A stretch of 64,000 bases of DNA from Chloranthus sessilifolius (Eukaryota; Streptophyta; Magnoliopsida; Chloranthales; Chloranthaceae): assembly GCA_021018995.1 (NCBI GenBank), contig CM037585.1, forward strand, positions 86,466,646 to 86,530,645, read 5' to 3'. Both the position numbers and the translations under genes were made by a program. Position 1 is the stretch's first letter, and the number at the start of each line of letters is the position of its first letter. A model generated the notes under the pieces. The model saw only the letters and a program-made list of their open reading frames with translations, had not been told where the DNA came from and made no database searches. This document shows, piece by piece, positions 10,660 to 22,567 of this stretch.

Positions 10660-12150
10660 GAATAGATCCAACCAAACATTGGGTGTTTCACAAAAGGGAC
10701 ATCCAATCTTGGTTTCTGCCAACAATGATCATAAACATCACTTAATTATGTATAAACATGCACCCATTAGGGGCGATATGCAACAAAGGCGATGGAAGCC
10801 CCGACTTGGACCTACTCGGGTACAATTTATGGGAATAAATGACCATCATACGGATGCCCAGACGCATGGCGTACACTTTACAGGGATACCGCTGCCAATA
10901 CAAGTTTTAAGCTCGTAGAAAATAAAAGGGAAATGAATCCTTCTGGATGCATGGTTGCACATAGTTTGATTGATACGTAATCTCATTCTCAACAGGTTGG
11001 TCTCAACCAATGATTGACCTTTTCCAACAGAGAATCCGAAGCTTAAGGTACTTAAGTTCATATGAATTCAAAATAGTGCGCTCATCGTAAATATTTAGCA
11101 GTGGAGTCGTCCTGATCGAAACATTGACCGTCTGATCATGATTGACCCACCCCGTTGCTCCTACTTGGAAGTAGGAACCATGGATCCAAGACGAACCTTA
11201 GATCTACGATATTAGTTTTGCACAGCTGTGTTGCCGATAAAATATTGACATTTTACCATATTGAAAACACGCATGTGCGTAGCTTTGTGGGGAAACACAA
11301 ATTTATTCTTCTTCTCTTTTTTCCTTTTTTAAAGATTGCTTTTTTCATTTTTTTTTTAATTTTTAAAAATTTTAAAATAAGTATTATCTGAACCTCGAAC
11401 CCCGGGAGGCACACGCCCAAACAACGCATACCAAGAGCCCGTGCCTCTGCAATAGTTTGTGATGAAATTGAAGCCAACGTACTCAAGTTCATATGATATC
11501 GAAAAGACCGGGTCAGAATTGGGTGTCTATCGAAGGATACTCAATCTTGGCCTCCGTCATCAATGAAGTTACAAATGAACAACTATGTATAATTATGCAC
11601 CCATTAGGGGCGATAGCAGCAAAGGCGATGGAAGCCCCGACCCGGATCTGCCCGAGTACAATTTACGGGAACAAATGACCATCATACGGATATCTAGCGT
11701 ATGGCATACACTTTACAGGGAGCCCTTTTACATGCATGTTTGCACATAGTTGTCTGACGTAGTTTCGTATCTAACAGGTTGGAATCAATCCAACAATGGA
11801 TCTTTTAGAGGACGGAGTTATCCATACCTCAAACCTCGTAGGGCGCTCGCCTGGACAGTGCAGGCCAAGAGTCTACACCTCCGAAAATATCACGTGATGA
11901 ACTTAAAGTACAAGGCACTCAAGTTCTCCTGAAACCAAAATATGGAGCGATTAGGGTGAAGATATAGCTGTGGAATCAATCCGATCCAAGTATTGACTGT
12001 TTGATTGAAATTGACACCGTCGCTCCTACTTTGAAATAGGATCCATGGATCCAAGGCGAACCTTAGACCTAGGACATTAATTTAGCACAACTGCATTGCG
12101 GATAAAATATTGATATTTTACTGTATCAAAAATACGCGAGTGCGTAAAAA
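10660..12150. repeat. Tandem duplication (~0.85 kb units) in Tat 3' region
   Basis: Two diverged direct copies. CACCCATTAGGGGCGATA occurs at 10761 and 11598, AATGACCATCATACGGAT at about 10840 and 11677, and CATGGATCCAAG at 11179 and 12044. Offsets of 837-865 bp show one duplicated unit plus small indels. It lies downstream of integrase, in a region with no open frame of note. Confidence 0.8.
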
Positions 12151-13799
12151 GTTCACAGATTTATAATTTTATTTATTTATTTATCATTATTTTTTTTTCA
12201 CAATGATTTTCTTTTTTCTTTCTCTTTTTTTTTTTGAATAGACATGACGTCGGTGGTGAGGTGCTTCATCTGATTTGTCCATCGCCGAGAGGTTGCCGGC
12301 TTCGAGGCTTCAGACCGTTTTGATATTCCTGCACATTCTTAAGAAAACTTCAGTCTTTTTTTTTGTTTATACATATATAAAGAAAATGCATCCTAAATAA
12401 CAGAAGGAGAAGTAAATTTTTACCTACACTTTTTCGATTTCAAGATATTTTTTGGATTTTTGTTTTCGGAGATTTTTTGTTATTTTTGAGATTGAAATAT
12501 GATGCTGGAAATATGTACATGAAAATGAGTAGAAATATATGCACATTTTGTGGTATTTGGATTTTTCTTAATTTTTTTTTATTTTTTGTTTTTTGTTTTT
12601 TTTTTTGATGCCTTGACAGTGAGACGGAGTAACGGGTCTTATTTTGAGCATAGTCAAACTCTTTTATGCAATCAAACCTGAGTGAGTTTCCGGATTTTAC
12701 CAAGGCCAGAACGTTAATTCCTTTGGATTGAGTCAAACCTTTCTCCTTACCTTGAGTCATACATTTGACAAAGCAATTTCACAAAGACAATTCTGGTTGG
12801 GACCCGTCTTGAACTAACATGAGTGGCCCAGCCGAAAAAAGGGTGTTAAAGAGAGTAACCAAGAGGGCTCCTCAAACATCAATCTTCTCAATCAGTCCAA
12901 ACCTTTCTTCCTTTTTTTTTTCCTTTTTTATTTATCTCCTTTTTTACCCGTGGCTCCCTTTCAGGTTTTCACCACGTTTATGGGTTTAGCTCTCTTACCC
13001 CAAGCGCCCTTTCGGGTTTTCACCTGGTTCACACAAACTCGCTGTTTTTACCTGTAGCGCCCTTTCGGGTTTTTACCACGTCCATCTTGCTTTGAGCTTG
13101 TATTTTTATTCTATTTTTTCTTTTTATTTATTTTTTTCATTTCTTTTTTTTTAAAAGCCATGACATAGACTTCGATTCCGTCATAGCCGGCCAGATGGGG
13201 TTCTGGTGTTGTCCACAACTTGGTTGTATTGACTTAACAAATATTATGACTGCTTGTAAACCTAAAAGAGGGCTTTCTTCAGGGTGTAGCTTGGCCATGG
13301 GTTAGGTTAGGATTTGAAGGTATGGTAGGAAAAAAGGGTTTCCTTGATATGGCTTCAGTTTTCTCAACATACTTTCTTCCTTGGGGATTTTTACTGTACA
13401 TGCCCCGTGATTTTTCTATATTTTTTATTCTTTTTGCTCCATTTCAGGCAATCTCTTTTTGATATTTTACTTTTTCGATTTTTTTGGATTTTGATAGTAA
13501 CTTTACTTTCCTTTTTTGTATATGTACACACACATTTTTTTTGGGCAAGGAGGTTATTGAAAGAAAGGCCCAGGCTCAAATGGGGTAGCAAAGGATATCA
13601 TCATTTTTAGAGATGCTTTTGGCTACTGTGTTTGGGATGATGGCCTCTTTTAGGTGGTTCTGAAGCAGTCATATATCTGTTTCACCAATACTTACCTTAT
13701 CACGATAGACTAAGAGTAGAACCATTGGACGTATCCAGCATTGATGGGCTCAGGAAGATGATCTTTGTCCATGGTGGCAAGGCGGATGACGTATCCTGG
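12151..13799 (-). other. Tat 3' non-coding region, poly-T rich, with GCGCCCTTTCGGG repeats
   Basis: There is no gene. Many T runs sit on plus (A runs on the coding strand). Three copies of a ~20-base phrase with CCCTTTCGGGTTTTCACC (first copy CCCTTTCAGG) occur at 12956-13075, about 55 bp apart. This is likely the 3' untranslated part between integrase and the LTR. Confidence 0.55.
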
Positions 13800-14822
13800 T
13801 AGCACTTCCTACACGACATAAGGTCCTTCCCAGTTCGACTTGAACTTCCCTCTTGGATCGACGTGGAGGGATGGGAAGATTTTCTTCAGTACAGTGTCTC
13901 CTACCTTTAGATCTCGACCGTGGACACGTTTATTATAAGCGTGTGTGATTCGCCCCTGGTAAACCTGAGTATGGCATAAGGCGAGGAGTCTTTTCTCGTC
14001 CAATAAGTTTAATTGTTTGAAACAAGATCTCTCTCTCTACTTCAGGTAAGCCTGATTCCATGAGAATTCAGAGCAAGGGTACTTCAACCTCAACCAGTAG
14101 GACGGCCTTAGTTCCATACACAAGGGAGAAAGGTGTTGCCCCTGTAGCGGTACGGATCAACGTTCTATAGCCCCACAAAGCAAACGGTAGCATTTTACTC
14201 TAATCTTGGTAAGTGACGACCATTTTTTCTAGGATGTGGACGATTGTCTTGTTCGTGGCTTCCACGGCTCCATTAGTTTGAGGCCGATAAGGGGACAAGC
14301 GATGGTGCTTAATCTTGTATTGCTCGCAGAAGGCCTGGATGTACTTATTCGTAAAGTTGGTGCCATTGTCCATGATGATATCTTTAGGCACTCCAAATCG
14401 GCACACAATATTACTTTTGAGAAACTTCTCAATGTGACTGGCCGTGATGTTGGCATATGACACCGCTTCTACCCACTTGGTAAAGTATTCAATGGCGACA
14501 AGGATGAACCGATGTCCATTTAATACTTTTGGATTAATCATTCTGACGATGTCTAGGCCCCAGGTAGCAAATGGCCAACGAGTGGTCATGCAGTGTAGAT
14601 CGATGGCAAGAGTGTGTATCAGACTAGAGTGTTCTTGACATTTGTAGCATTTCTGAACATGCTTACAACAATCTGATTCCATAGTGGTCCAAAAGTATCC
14701 CTGCCGTAAAATTTTCTTGGCGAGCATGTGCTTGCTGACGTGGGCACCGCATACTCCTTCGTGAATCTCCTTCATGATGTTGGTCGCTTCCCTTTCTATA
14801 AGGCACCTTAGCAAAACATTAT
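13800..14822 (-). pseudogene. Tat integrase, broken
   Basis: It is the retroviral-type integrase that joins element cDNA to host DNA. From 14814 leftward, an open stretch of 204 residues shows the zinc-binding part (HEGVCGAH, then CYKCQEH) and the catalytic core with all three acids: WGLDIV, IIMDNGTNFTN, and NGAVEATNKT. After about 14200 the frame is interrupted. Matching C-terminal words are then seen in other frames, including GRDLKVGDTVL and GKFKSNWEGPYVV (13809-14003). It is followed only by non-coding sequence toward the 3' LTR. Motifs look intact but the reading frame is not. Confidence 0.88.
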
Positions 14823-14869
14823 TGTAGGATCACTTGTAAAGGCATTCCCCGTAAATGATGTAGCCAACC

Positions 14870-15640
14870 GCTAGACGTTGAATGGTTCGTCGGTTCGTCT
14901 TGGATGTATCCTCAGGGAAAGTTAGGGTCTCAAGGAAGTTCTTAATATTTGAGAACCAAGGTGGTTCATCATCAAGCTTTGTAGGTTCCTCAATCTGGGG
15001 CAAAAGGCCGACTCATTCCTTTGCTCGATCATGATCAGCTTCATCTCAGCACCATACGAGATTTCTATCATTGATGCCAACGTCGCTAGTGCGTCGACAA
15101 AGCGATTTCTTATGCGGGGGACATATGAGAATGTCACATCTTGGAAGCAGGCTATCAGATCCTCGAGGTGCTCATGGTAAGGGATTAGTTTCTCATCTTT
15201 CATCTTCCAATCTCCATTCGTTTGACATATGATTAACTGTGAATCGCCAAACACTCGAAGGTGAGTTACATTCAGATCAAGAGCTGCCTGCAGATCAGGG
15301 ACACAAGCTTCGTACTCAGCCATGTTATTAGTGTAAGGAAAGTTGAGCTTGATAGAGACGGGTACGTGGGATCCTTTCGGTGAAATCAAAATGGTGCCAA
15401 CTCCTTGACCTTCGGCATTAGCTGCCCCGTCAAAGTGCATTACCCATGATTCTTCTGTTTCTTCTGCATCGTCTTCTGTCATGAACAGGATGTCCTCATT
15501 GGGGAACTCAGTTCTCAAAGGCTCATAATCTGGTAAAGGATTGTCAGCAAGATGATCGATGAGTGCCTGCCCCTTGATCAACTTCTGAGTGACGTATGTG
15601 ATGTCAAATTCAGACAATAAAAGTTACCATCATGCAGTCC
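14870..15640 (-). pseudogene. Tat archaeal-type RNase H
   Basis: This is a second ribonuclease H domain, found in Tat/Ogre elements downstream of the usual one, which removes RNA from RNA:DNA hybrids. The open part 14922-15617 (231 residues) shows the four expected acids: MHFDGAANAEGQGVG, NNMAEYEAC, VFGDSQLIICQ and NRFVDALATLAS. Catalytic residues appear kept even though flanking frames are broken, which fits the view that this domain replaced the degraded first RNase H. Upstream it joins RT through a short linker (DITYVTQKLIKGQALIDHL). Confidence 0.9.
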
Positions 15641-16890
15641 GCCCAGTGAGAGATAGCTTCTCGAACAGGTATTTTAATGGATCCATGCGAGCTAGGAGCA
15701 GCACGGCTTAGGATAGCAAGTAATGGCGGAGCCTCTGAGTAGCCCATACAAGAGCTAGGCATGCTTTCTCCAGATGAGAATAACGCATCTCATAATCAGG
15801 AAATTTCTTGCTCAGATAGTAAATGGGCTGCTCTCTTCTTCCCGTCTCATCATGCTATCGTAAGATGCATCCCATCGAGACTTCCGTCGTGGAGAGATAC
15901 ATCAAGAGTGGTCTCCCTGACTCAGGTGGTACCAAAATAGGTGGGTTAAGGAGATAGCTTTTGATTTTATCGAATGATGGATGACATTCATCGTTCCATT
16001 CAACGGGCGAGTTCTTCCTTAGTTTCTTGAAGATTGGTGTGCAGATTGGAGTTAGCTGTGTAATGAACCAACTGATATATTATATTCTGCCCAAGAATCC
16101 TCTAACTTTCTTCTCAGTAGATGGTGGCAGCATTTCTGTGATAGCTTTCACTTTGACTGGGTCGACCTCGATCCCTCTCCTGCTGATGATGAATCCTAAC
16201 AATTTTCTGGACATAGTACCAAATGCGCCCTTTTGTGGATTTAGACGTAACATGTACTTTCTTAGCCTCTCAAACAACTTTTAAAGGTTTACCAAGTGAT
16301 CGCCTCGCTTCGGTGACTTGGCTACTATATCATCGACATACACTTCAATATCTTGGTGCATCATGTCATGAAACAGTGCAGTCATAGCTCTTTGGTACAT
16401 TGCCCCGACATTCTTTAGCCCAAATGGCATGACTCGATAGCAAAAGGTGAACTAAGGCATGATAAATGTAGTCTTCTCTTGATCTGCCTCTGCCTTCTTT
16501 ATCTGATTATATCCTAAGAATCCGTCCATAAAGGAAAGCATCCCGTGCTTAGCAGTGTTATCAACCAAGATGTCGATGTGCGGCAATGGGAAATCGTCCT
16601 TCGGTCTTGCTCTGTTCAAATTGTGAAAATCGATACACATGCAGACCTTTCCATCTTTCTTCGACACAGGAGCAATATTGGCTAGCCACTGCGGGTACTT
16701 AGATACTATGAGAAACCTTGCATCATACTGCTTGATGACCTCGTCCTTGACTTTCAACATCCACTCGGGTCGGAGACATCTCAGCTTCTGTTTAATCGGC
16801 TTCATATCAGGGTAGAGAGGTAACTCATGCTTGACCAAATCAGTGTCCAGACCAGACAAAAATGTCTTGGTATGACAGAATAAAGTCAAT
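15640..16890 (-). pseudogene. Tat reverse transcriptase with degenerate RNase H
   Basis: RT copies element RNA into DNA. The N-terminal part reads from 16889 (LVKHELPLYPDMKPIKQKLR, CIDFHNLNRARPKDDFPLPH). A stop near 16452 breaks it. The next frame has MPFGLKN, then EVYVDDIVAKS at about 16313-16345 (the YVDD active site), then LLGFIISRRGIEVDP near 16175. The thumb and first RNase H region (15640-16080) carry several stops, and the first RNase H lacks a clear catalytic Asp (LLMYLSTTEVSMGC). Loss of this first RNase H is usual for Tat elements with the extra archaeal-type domain. Confidence 0.9.
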
Positions 16891-17836
16891 CATGCTTTTT
16901 CTTTCTTTGGCAGATAGCGACGTTCTGATTTTAGTAATTTAGGGAACCTCCTCAGTCCCTAGATTAACGTCCTCGGTTTCCTCGATAATAGGGGTTGGGC
17001 CATGCTCAAATTTGGCAAACCGGTCAAGGAGCTCATTAGAGAGTTCCTCAAAGGGGACATCCTTGTCCAGACTTGTGATTCCTACCTCTTCTTGTATTTC
17101 TATAGGAAAGGGGTCGATTTCACGTGGGACGGGTATTTTAATTAAGGCATCTTTTTGTGGTACTTTATCTGAAATTTTAAATGATAATATTTTTAGACTT
17201 TGTATTTTTTCAATGTTTTTGAAATTTTTGCATTTTTTCAAAGTTTTTGAGATTTATGTTTTCTTCAAAAACGGACCCTTGGCAGCGCGAGTCTGTGTAT
17301 ATATAAAGTATTGCTTGCCAAGGGCTTATCTCACTTTTTATAAGTTATTTTTTTTGGGAGTCAGCTTCCATCATGTTGATCCCCATTTTGTTTGAGATGA
17401 CATCCTCAAACGTTAGCACCATTTTGTGGTGATTTACCACAGGGGGAGTTTGTTCAGGTACTAATCGTTGTTCCTCAAAGAGGGATAAAGCGGCCAAATC
17501 TATCTCCAGGATGGGAAGGGTGATGTAGGGATTGGTGGGGTGAACTGGTGCTATCGGCTTGTGTGGGGTTAATCAGGTTTCCCCATTCCGATCAATCCTC
17601 ACGAGCTCGACACTTATGAATGAATTCTTGATGTGAGGCCTAGGATGGGGTTTTTCTTCTATGTGGATTCCCTTGGCTTTTGCAGCTGCAGTGGCACGGG
17701 CTTTCTCCTTAGCCTCTCTTACTTCTTCTGTGGGCTTATAACCTAGCCCAAACCTAACTTTTTAACCACCTTTAGCTGTGACGGGCTCCTTCCTCCCTTG
17801 TAATCTGAGCCCCAGACCCCTTCTTTTCTGATAACC
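16891..17836 (-). other. Tat protease-RT linker with low-complexity insert and hairpin
   Basis: On the minus strand fragments of coding-like sequence (HPRPHIKNSFISVELVR; PFEELSNELLDRF) flank an A-rich stretch at 17155-17400. Within it CCCTTGGCA (17276-17284) and TGCCAAGGG (17316-17324) form a 9-bp inverted repeat with a 31-base loop. Ogre elements are known to carry an intron near this boundary; I cannot prove splice sites here. Confidence 0.5.
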
Positions 17837-18544
17837 TCACTTTTGGAGCATAGCCACCGCTGCTACCATTCCGCCTCCAGTTTTAGGCATGATGCCCTCA
17901 ATGGGCTCTGGGAGTATCGCTGATACCTCATATTCGAAACTGTGGAGGTTGATGTCCTCAGCGGTGTGCGGTACATCTAGCATATTAGGTTTCTCCACAT
18001 TATTGGCGGCCTTCTCTTTCTCACTATGCCCTTCACTAATGATGGTGATAATCTTATGCCCAGATGCAAACTTGAGTTTATGGTGCAATGTGGAAGGTAT
18101 GGCTCTGACTTCGTGCAGCCACGGGCACCCCAACAACAGATTAAATGAGAATTTAATGTCCATTACCTGAAATAATATGGAAAAGGTCATTGGCCTGATT
18201 AACAGCTCAAGATCAACTTCTCCCATTATTTCTCTCCTGGTATTGTCAAAACCTCTAGCGTTGGTTCTCGTGGCTCTCAACATGCATGGATCGACCACGA
18301 TCTTGGTGGCGGTTCTTAACAGGCATATATTCAATACATACCCATTATCAATTAGAACCAAGGGGATTACCATGTTTCCAGACTCAACTGTTATATTCAA
18401 AGATTTCGAGTGGCTACCTCCTTCCTCTGGTAAGTCAGCATCAGAAAATGAAATGACATTCGGAGCCATCACTTGGCCAATTATCTGCCCGACTTCATCT
18501 GGGCTAACTTGAAGCGATACATGCACATTCTTTAACACCCCCAT
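17837..18544 (-). pseudogene. Tat aspartic protease region
   Basis: An open frame of 235 residues. The aspartic protease that would cut the Gag-Pol precursor is shown by IPLVLIDNGYVLNIC (DNG in place of the usual D-S/T-G, a form I associate with Tat/Ogre proteases) and by FNLLLGCPWLHE, the hydrophobic-G partner motif. Leading residues (DEVGQIIGQVMAPNVISFSD) match the pre-protease linker of the group. It lies between the gag tail and RT on the same strand. It has no in-frame stop itself, but neighbours on both sides are frame-broken. Confidence 0.82.
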
Positions 18545-19700
18545 TAATGCTTAGAAATGGAGTGGGAACATCATCAACAGATCCCATACAGTTATATGGG
18601 CAGACATTCTTCTCAGCTGAGTTCTAGTATATGCTCTCGACTCATTTTCTCGAATGGGTTCATTGGGCTATCTTTCTTCTCCTCTGGTTGGGCTTGTGCT
18701 GCTACCGATGCTTCTGGCTACTTTGATATCCTCTCAGATCGTGTGATAAAGTCCACTCCCCCTTCTCTGTGGCTGCCAGCATTGACATCTGTTTGTTCAT
18801 AACTCAGCGGGACCTGGTGAGGATCATAGGTCAGTCCCGATATCTGAAATGGTATAGCTGCCGGTATCGGAGGCACTTGTACTGCGGGCTTAGGAGGTGT
18901 GGGCAACACTTGATTTACCTCGATAATTGCTAGTTGAGTGACCGAATTTGGCCAAATGGGGGTGATAAAGCTTGAGGGTGGTGGCATGGGGGAAAAGGGG
19001 TGAAAGTAGGCCATTGGTAGCTGATGGGCGGTGGAGGATTGGGGGTTTGATGGGCCATTAGGTGATTGACGGGGGTGGTGGAGTTTACAGGTGGTTGAAC
19101 AGGGGGTAATGGGGTGGGCCCATGCCATTGGTAGTTTATTGGTGGTGGAGGATTGGGGGCCTATTAGTTTATTAGGTAATTGATGGGGGTGGTGGTGTAT
19201 GGTTGATATGCATTTATGTGCACATAATTGATGGGTGTGGGTGATGGAAAGTATGTCCTGAGATCCAAGGGTTCAATTTGTAGAGTCGGGTTGGGAAAAT
19301 AATCCGACAAATTCAAGGGTTCAATCACCCTGATATTCCTTTCTTCAACATTTCTCGGCAATGGTGCTACATAGCTCTCCCGATCACTGATATAATCGGA
19401 CTGGTCAAACTCAAATTCCTCTTCATATTCCTCTACCATCCTGATGGTGGGTCTAGGACCTGCTCCTCCGGTAGGATGTGGGGGCAATAGCACTTGATGG
19501 ATGTTTACGTGCTAGTTTGCTTGAGAAGGTGCCGGTGGAATTATTTTCTCGACGTCAATCAAATCTTGGATCGCGTGCTTCAATGGGAAGCAACGATCAG
19601 TAGGGTGACCCAGACCCTAATAAAAATTATAGTGGGTATTTGGGTCATAGTTCTTTGGGATTGGGTGAGGAGGAGGTTTCGATTGCCGGATAGTAACTAA
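18545..19700 (-). pseudogene. Tat Gag tail, proline-rich
   Basis: Two adjacent open stretches on the minus strand (19164-19493 and 18718-19128) encode Pro-rich sequence with an acidic patch (MVEEYEEEFEFDQSDY) and repeated phrases around LDLRTYFPSPTPINY and LNLSDYFPNPTLQ. I recognise no domain. Position between the Gag core and protease suggests the disordered Gag C-terminus. The plus strand here is G-rich (GGTGGTGG runs), typical of this part of Tat elements. Stops separate the pieces. Confidence 0.55.
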
Positions 19701-20714
19701 TCCCTTTTCTATTAATAAAGGCAAAAGTACACTTAGTTATTGCCCTAGGGGCGTAAACACTCGGTCATAGCGGGCTCTCCTCTGTTCCGGAGTTATTTGC
19801 AATACTTGCCCATTTCCTACTCTTTGCATCTACTCAGTTCTGACTGGTGTTAGCGGGGCTGCCTGAAATTGAAATGGGGTTATATTATTATTGGGCCTGG
19901 TATTGGCAATGTTTTAAACATCGGCCCCTGTTCTCTTCTAATTCCTTTATTGTGAAAACCTCCTAACCCCACTGCCTCCACTTGGTACATTTTTATTCAG
20001 GCGCCCCTCCCTGAGGGCATGTTCATAGCGATTGGCGTTCTTTACTAGATTAGTAAAACTAGACTGCTGCTGATACACCAAAAAGTCAGAGATCACCGGT
20101 AGAGTGATCTTGGAAATCATCTCTATCTGCTCATCATCAGGTATTCTATTTTTGACCTGAGCTGCTAGTGCTCTCCACCGTCCTAGATAATCGTTGAAGG
20201 TTTCGTTCGAGTTCTGCTTTAAACAGGCTAAGTCTGACTTACGTGGTTCAATGTCTATATTGTAGACATATTGCTCTTGGAATAGGTGGGTCAGATCTTT
20301 TCATGTCTTCATCATGGATGGTTTCAAAGATGTGAACCATCTCAAAGCAGGACCGGTCAAACTCTTCTGAAAGACTTTTATCAAAAGTGTTTCGTCCCCT
20401 CCATATTGGCACATGTCCCCACAGTAGGACTTCAGGTGTGCTATTGGATTGTTGGTGCCGTTGTATTTGTCGAAGGCCATCATTTTAAATTTGGGGGGCA
20501 AGGGGACCTCAACAAACAGACATAGATCTATGAAGTCAGTGGCGTGGATCTCAGCACCACCCATTTTCATTAGTTGCTTCTGTATCTTGTCCAATTGTTC
20601 TTTCAGCTGCTTTGACTCTTTGGATACATGGGTCACTTTCTTGATAGCTAGTTGGATCTCTCTTTGTGCTACCAGGGTGTGGGGAATAATAGGAGGGGGC
20701 TTAAGGCTGGTCAA
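19700..20714 (-). pseudogene. Tat Gag core
   Basis: Gag forms the virus-like particle. The first part (20301-20714) shows a coiled-coil-like stretch (SKESKQLKEQLDKIQKQLM), then the retrotransposon Gag core: MMAFDKYNGTNNPIAHLKSY and LTGPALRWFTSL. In another frame the minus strand continues over 20290-19990 with the second half of the domain (ETFNDYLGRWRALAAQV; ITLPVISDFLVY; ANRYEHALREGRLN). At least one frameshift near 20300 and later stops break it. No zinc knuckle is seen, which is usual for Tat Gag. Confidence 0.85.
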
Positions 20715-22288
20715 TGCCCCACCATAGGCTCCATTGTTCCTAATCTTGTCCTCTTCATACTGCTGGTCGACATAGTGTGCAGTGAGGGCATGATTCTCTT
20801 ATTGGTGTTACATGGGTTGAATGGGAATGACATGAGTGGGGGTCGGGTGAGTCCATTGGGACTGAGGGAAAGTTTGTTAGATGATGGGATGTGTGGAAGT
20901 TGGGTTTTGGGGTGGGGCCTGGCGACGGAATTGGGTAGGAGGGAAGGTTTAAAGCCGGTCTTGGGGTATGGGGCCATGAGAAAATTGGGTTTGAAATTTG
21001 GCATGGGTTTGACTCGGGTGTGAAGGTTGGGGGTGGGTGGAAGGTTGGGGCTATTGTGGAAGGTATGGGTGTGGGGCCTCAAGGTTTGGGCCTTGTTGGG
21101 TTTGGGTAAAGGGCCAGGGATTTGGAGGATCTTGGCCCATTAGGCTTTGATGGGTATAGCCCATTGGGCTTTAGAGGGTTTAGGCCATGGGCCATTGGTG
21201 GGTTTGGGCCGTGGGCCCTTGATGGGATTGGGCCATGAACTCTTGGTGGGTCTTACCTATTGGGCCTTGGTGGGTCTGGCCCATTGGGCCTTGGTGGGCT
21301 GAACCCATGGGCCATTAGTGGGTCTGGCCCATTGGGCCTTGGTGGGTTTGGGCCATGGGCCCTTGATGGGTATGGGCTATAGGGTTTTGGGCCAGGGGGC
21401 CTTGAGACATGTGGGGAATGAAGGTTTGGGCCATGGGTCCATGGGGCATGTGGATAATAGGGGTTTGGGCCATGGGGCCTTAGGGCATGTGGGTAATGGG
21501 GGTTTGGATGGTGTGGATTATGGGGGGTTGATAGAGGTCATGGGGGAATGAGGCATGGAGATTGGCTAGGGTATGGGATGGGTCCATGGATGTGGGGTGT
21601 GGATGATGGGAGGCGTTTTGGGAAGCCTTCCATAAGGAGTAGGCTTGGAACATCTCCTCCATCATGGTGATGGAAGGAGGATCGGATGTGGGTGGTGGAT
21701 TTAAGGGATGATTGGGTATAGATGGGGTGGATGTGGAGGGAAAATTGGGCATGGCCATGATAAGTGATGGGATATGGGATGGATTGAAGGAATGGGATGG
21801 GGCATTGGCAAAGGGAGATGGGTTGGGGATGTTTAAGGGTGATGGAGGGTAAAGTGTGGGTGTTTGGGACAAACCAGGCATGGCCCCGATAAAAATGGGC
21901 ATGGTCCAAATAGATGGGGGGGGGGTTTGTGGGGGATTGGATAAGGTGAAAGTGGTATATGTGAATGTGGGTGGATCGGGCCTATAGGGGGAAGATGGGA
22001 AATGGGGCATGGATGTGGATTGGGAAAATGGGTTCAGGTTTATCATGGAGGTGGATGGGAAATGTGTTGGATTTGGCATGGGCATGGTTTGGGCAAAAGA
22101 TGGGAGTTGGGGGTTGGACTCTGAATGTTTTGGGTGGTAGTGGTTGGGAAAATGGGGGTGCTAAATGGGCCGGTAATGGTAAAGGGCGATTGGGTGAGGG
22201 GGATGGTGGAAAAGACTTCCCCCAAATGGGAATGGGTTGGAGAATGCGGCGGGGATGAGTCAGGATCGACATAAGCCCGGTCCACTAC
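20715..22288 (-). pseudogene. Tat proline-rich frame upstream of Gag core
   Basis: On the minus strand several overlapping open stretches (20711-21082, 21480-22085, 21982-22272) encode Pro/Ser/His-rich sequence without a recognised domain (e.g. NPPQTPPPSIWTMP, SPPSITMMEEMFQAYSLWKA). It is probably one long frame broken by indels. It contains the 24-bp tandem block at 21130-21490. Its start is not seen because Athila B was inserted at 22288; leader sequence resumes at 34989. Confidence 0.55.
21130..21490. repeat. 24-bp tandem repeat in Tat proline-rich frame
   Basis: Units around GGTGGGTCTGGCCCATTGGG recur. The A of CCAT/TAT lies at 21259, 21283, 21307, 21331 and 21356, a 24-25 bp period, with looser copies on both sides. 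Twenty-four bases are eight codons, so the minus strand would encode an eight-residue Pro/Gly-rich repeat. Confidence 0.7.
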
Positions 22289-22567
22289 TGTTAAGTGGTA
22301 AAAAATGTCACTTTTCACCCTTTGACCTGACCATTGATAGACCTGTGAGCACGCTAATAAGCTTCTGTCAAGTGAATTTTGTAGATAGCAATGAAAAAGG
22401 ACACTAATGTAGAAAACCACTCAAGAATGCCCAAAAAGGGGCTATCTCTTAGTACAGGACAAACCCAGCAACAGCACACCAGAGGGTAGCACATCACTGG
22501 ACCCTTGGAGTGCGTGGCTGCAGCAGGACAAGGCAAAGGAAGTGAAAACAGGCTAAAAACATCCTTT

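Noticed and set aside
14236..14638. Plus-strand frames over the Tat integrase
   Set aside because: They are antisense to a clear integrase on the minus strand and have no family resemblance.
20449..21551. Gly-rich plus-strand frames opposite the Tat Gag region
   Set aside because: Shadow of the GGGCCA-rich repeats; the minus strand has the Gag core.
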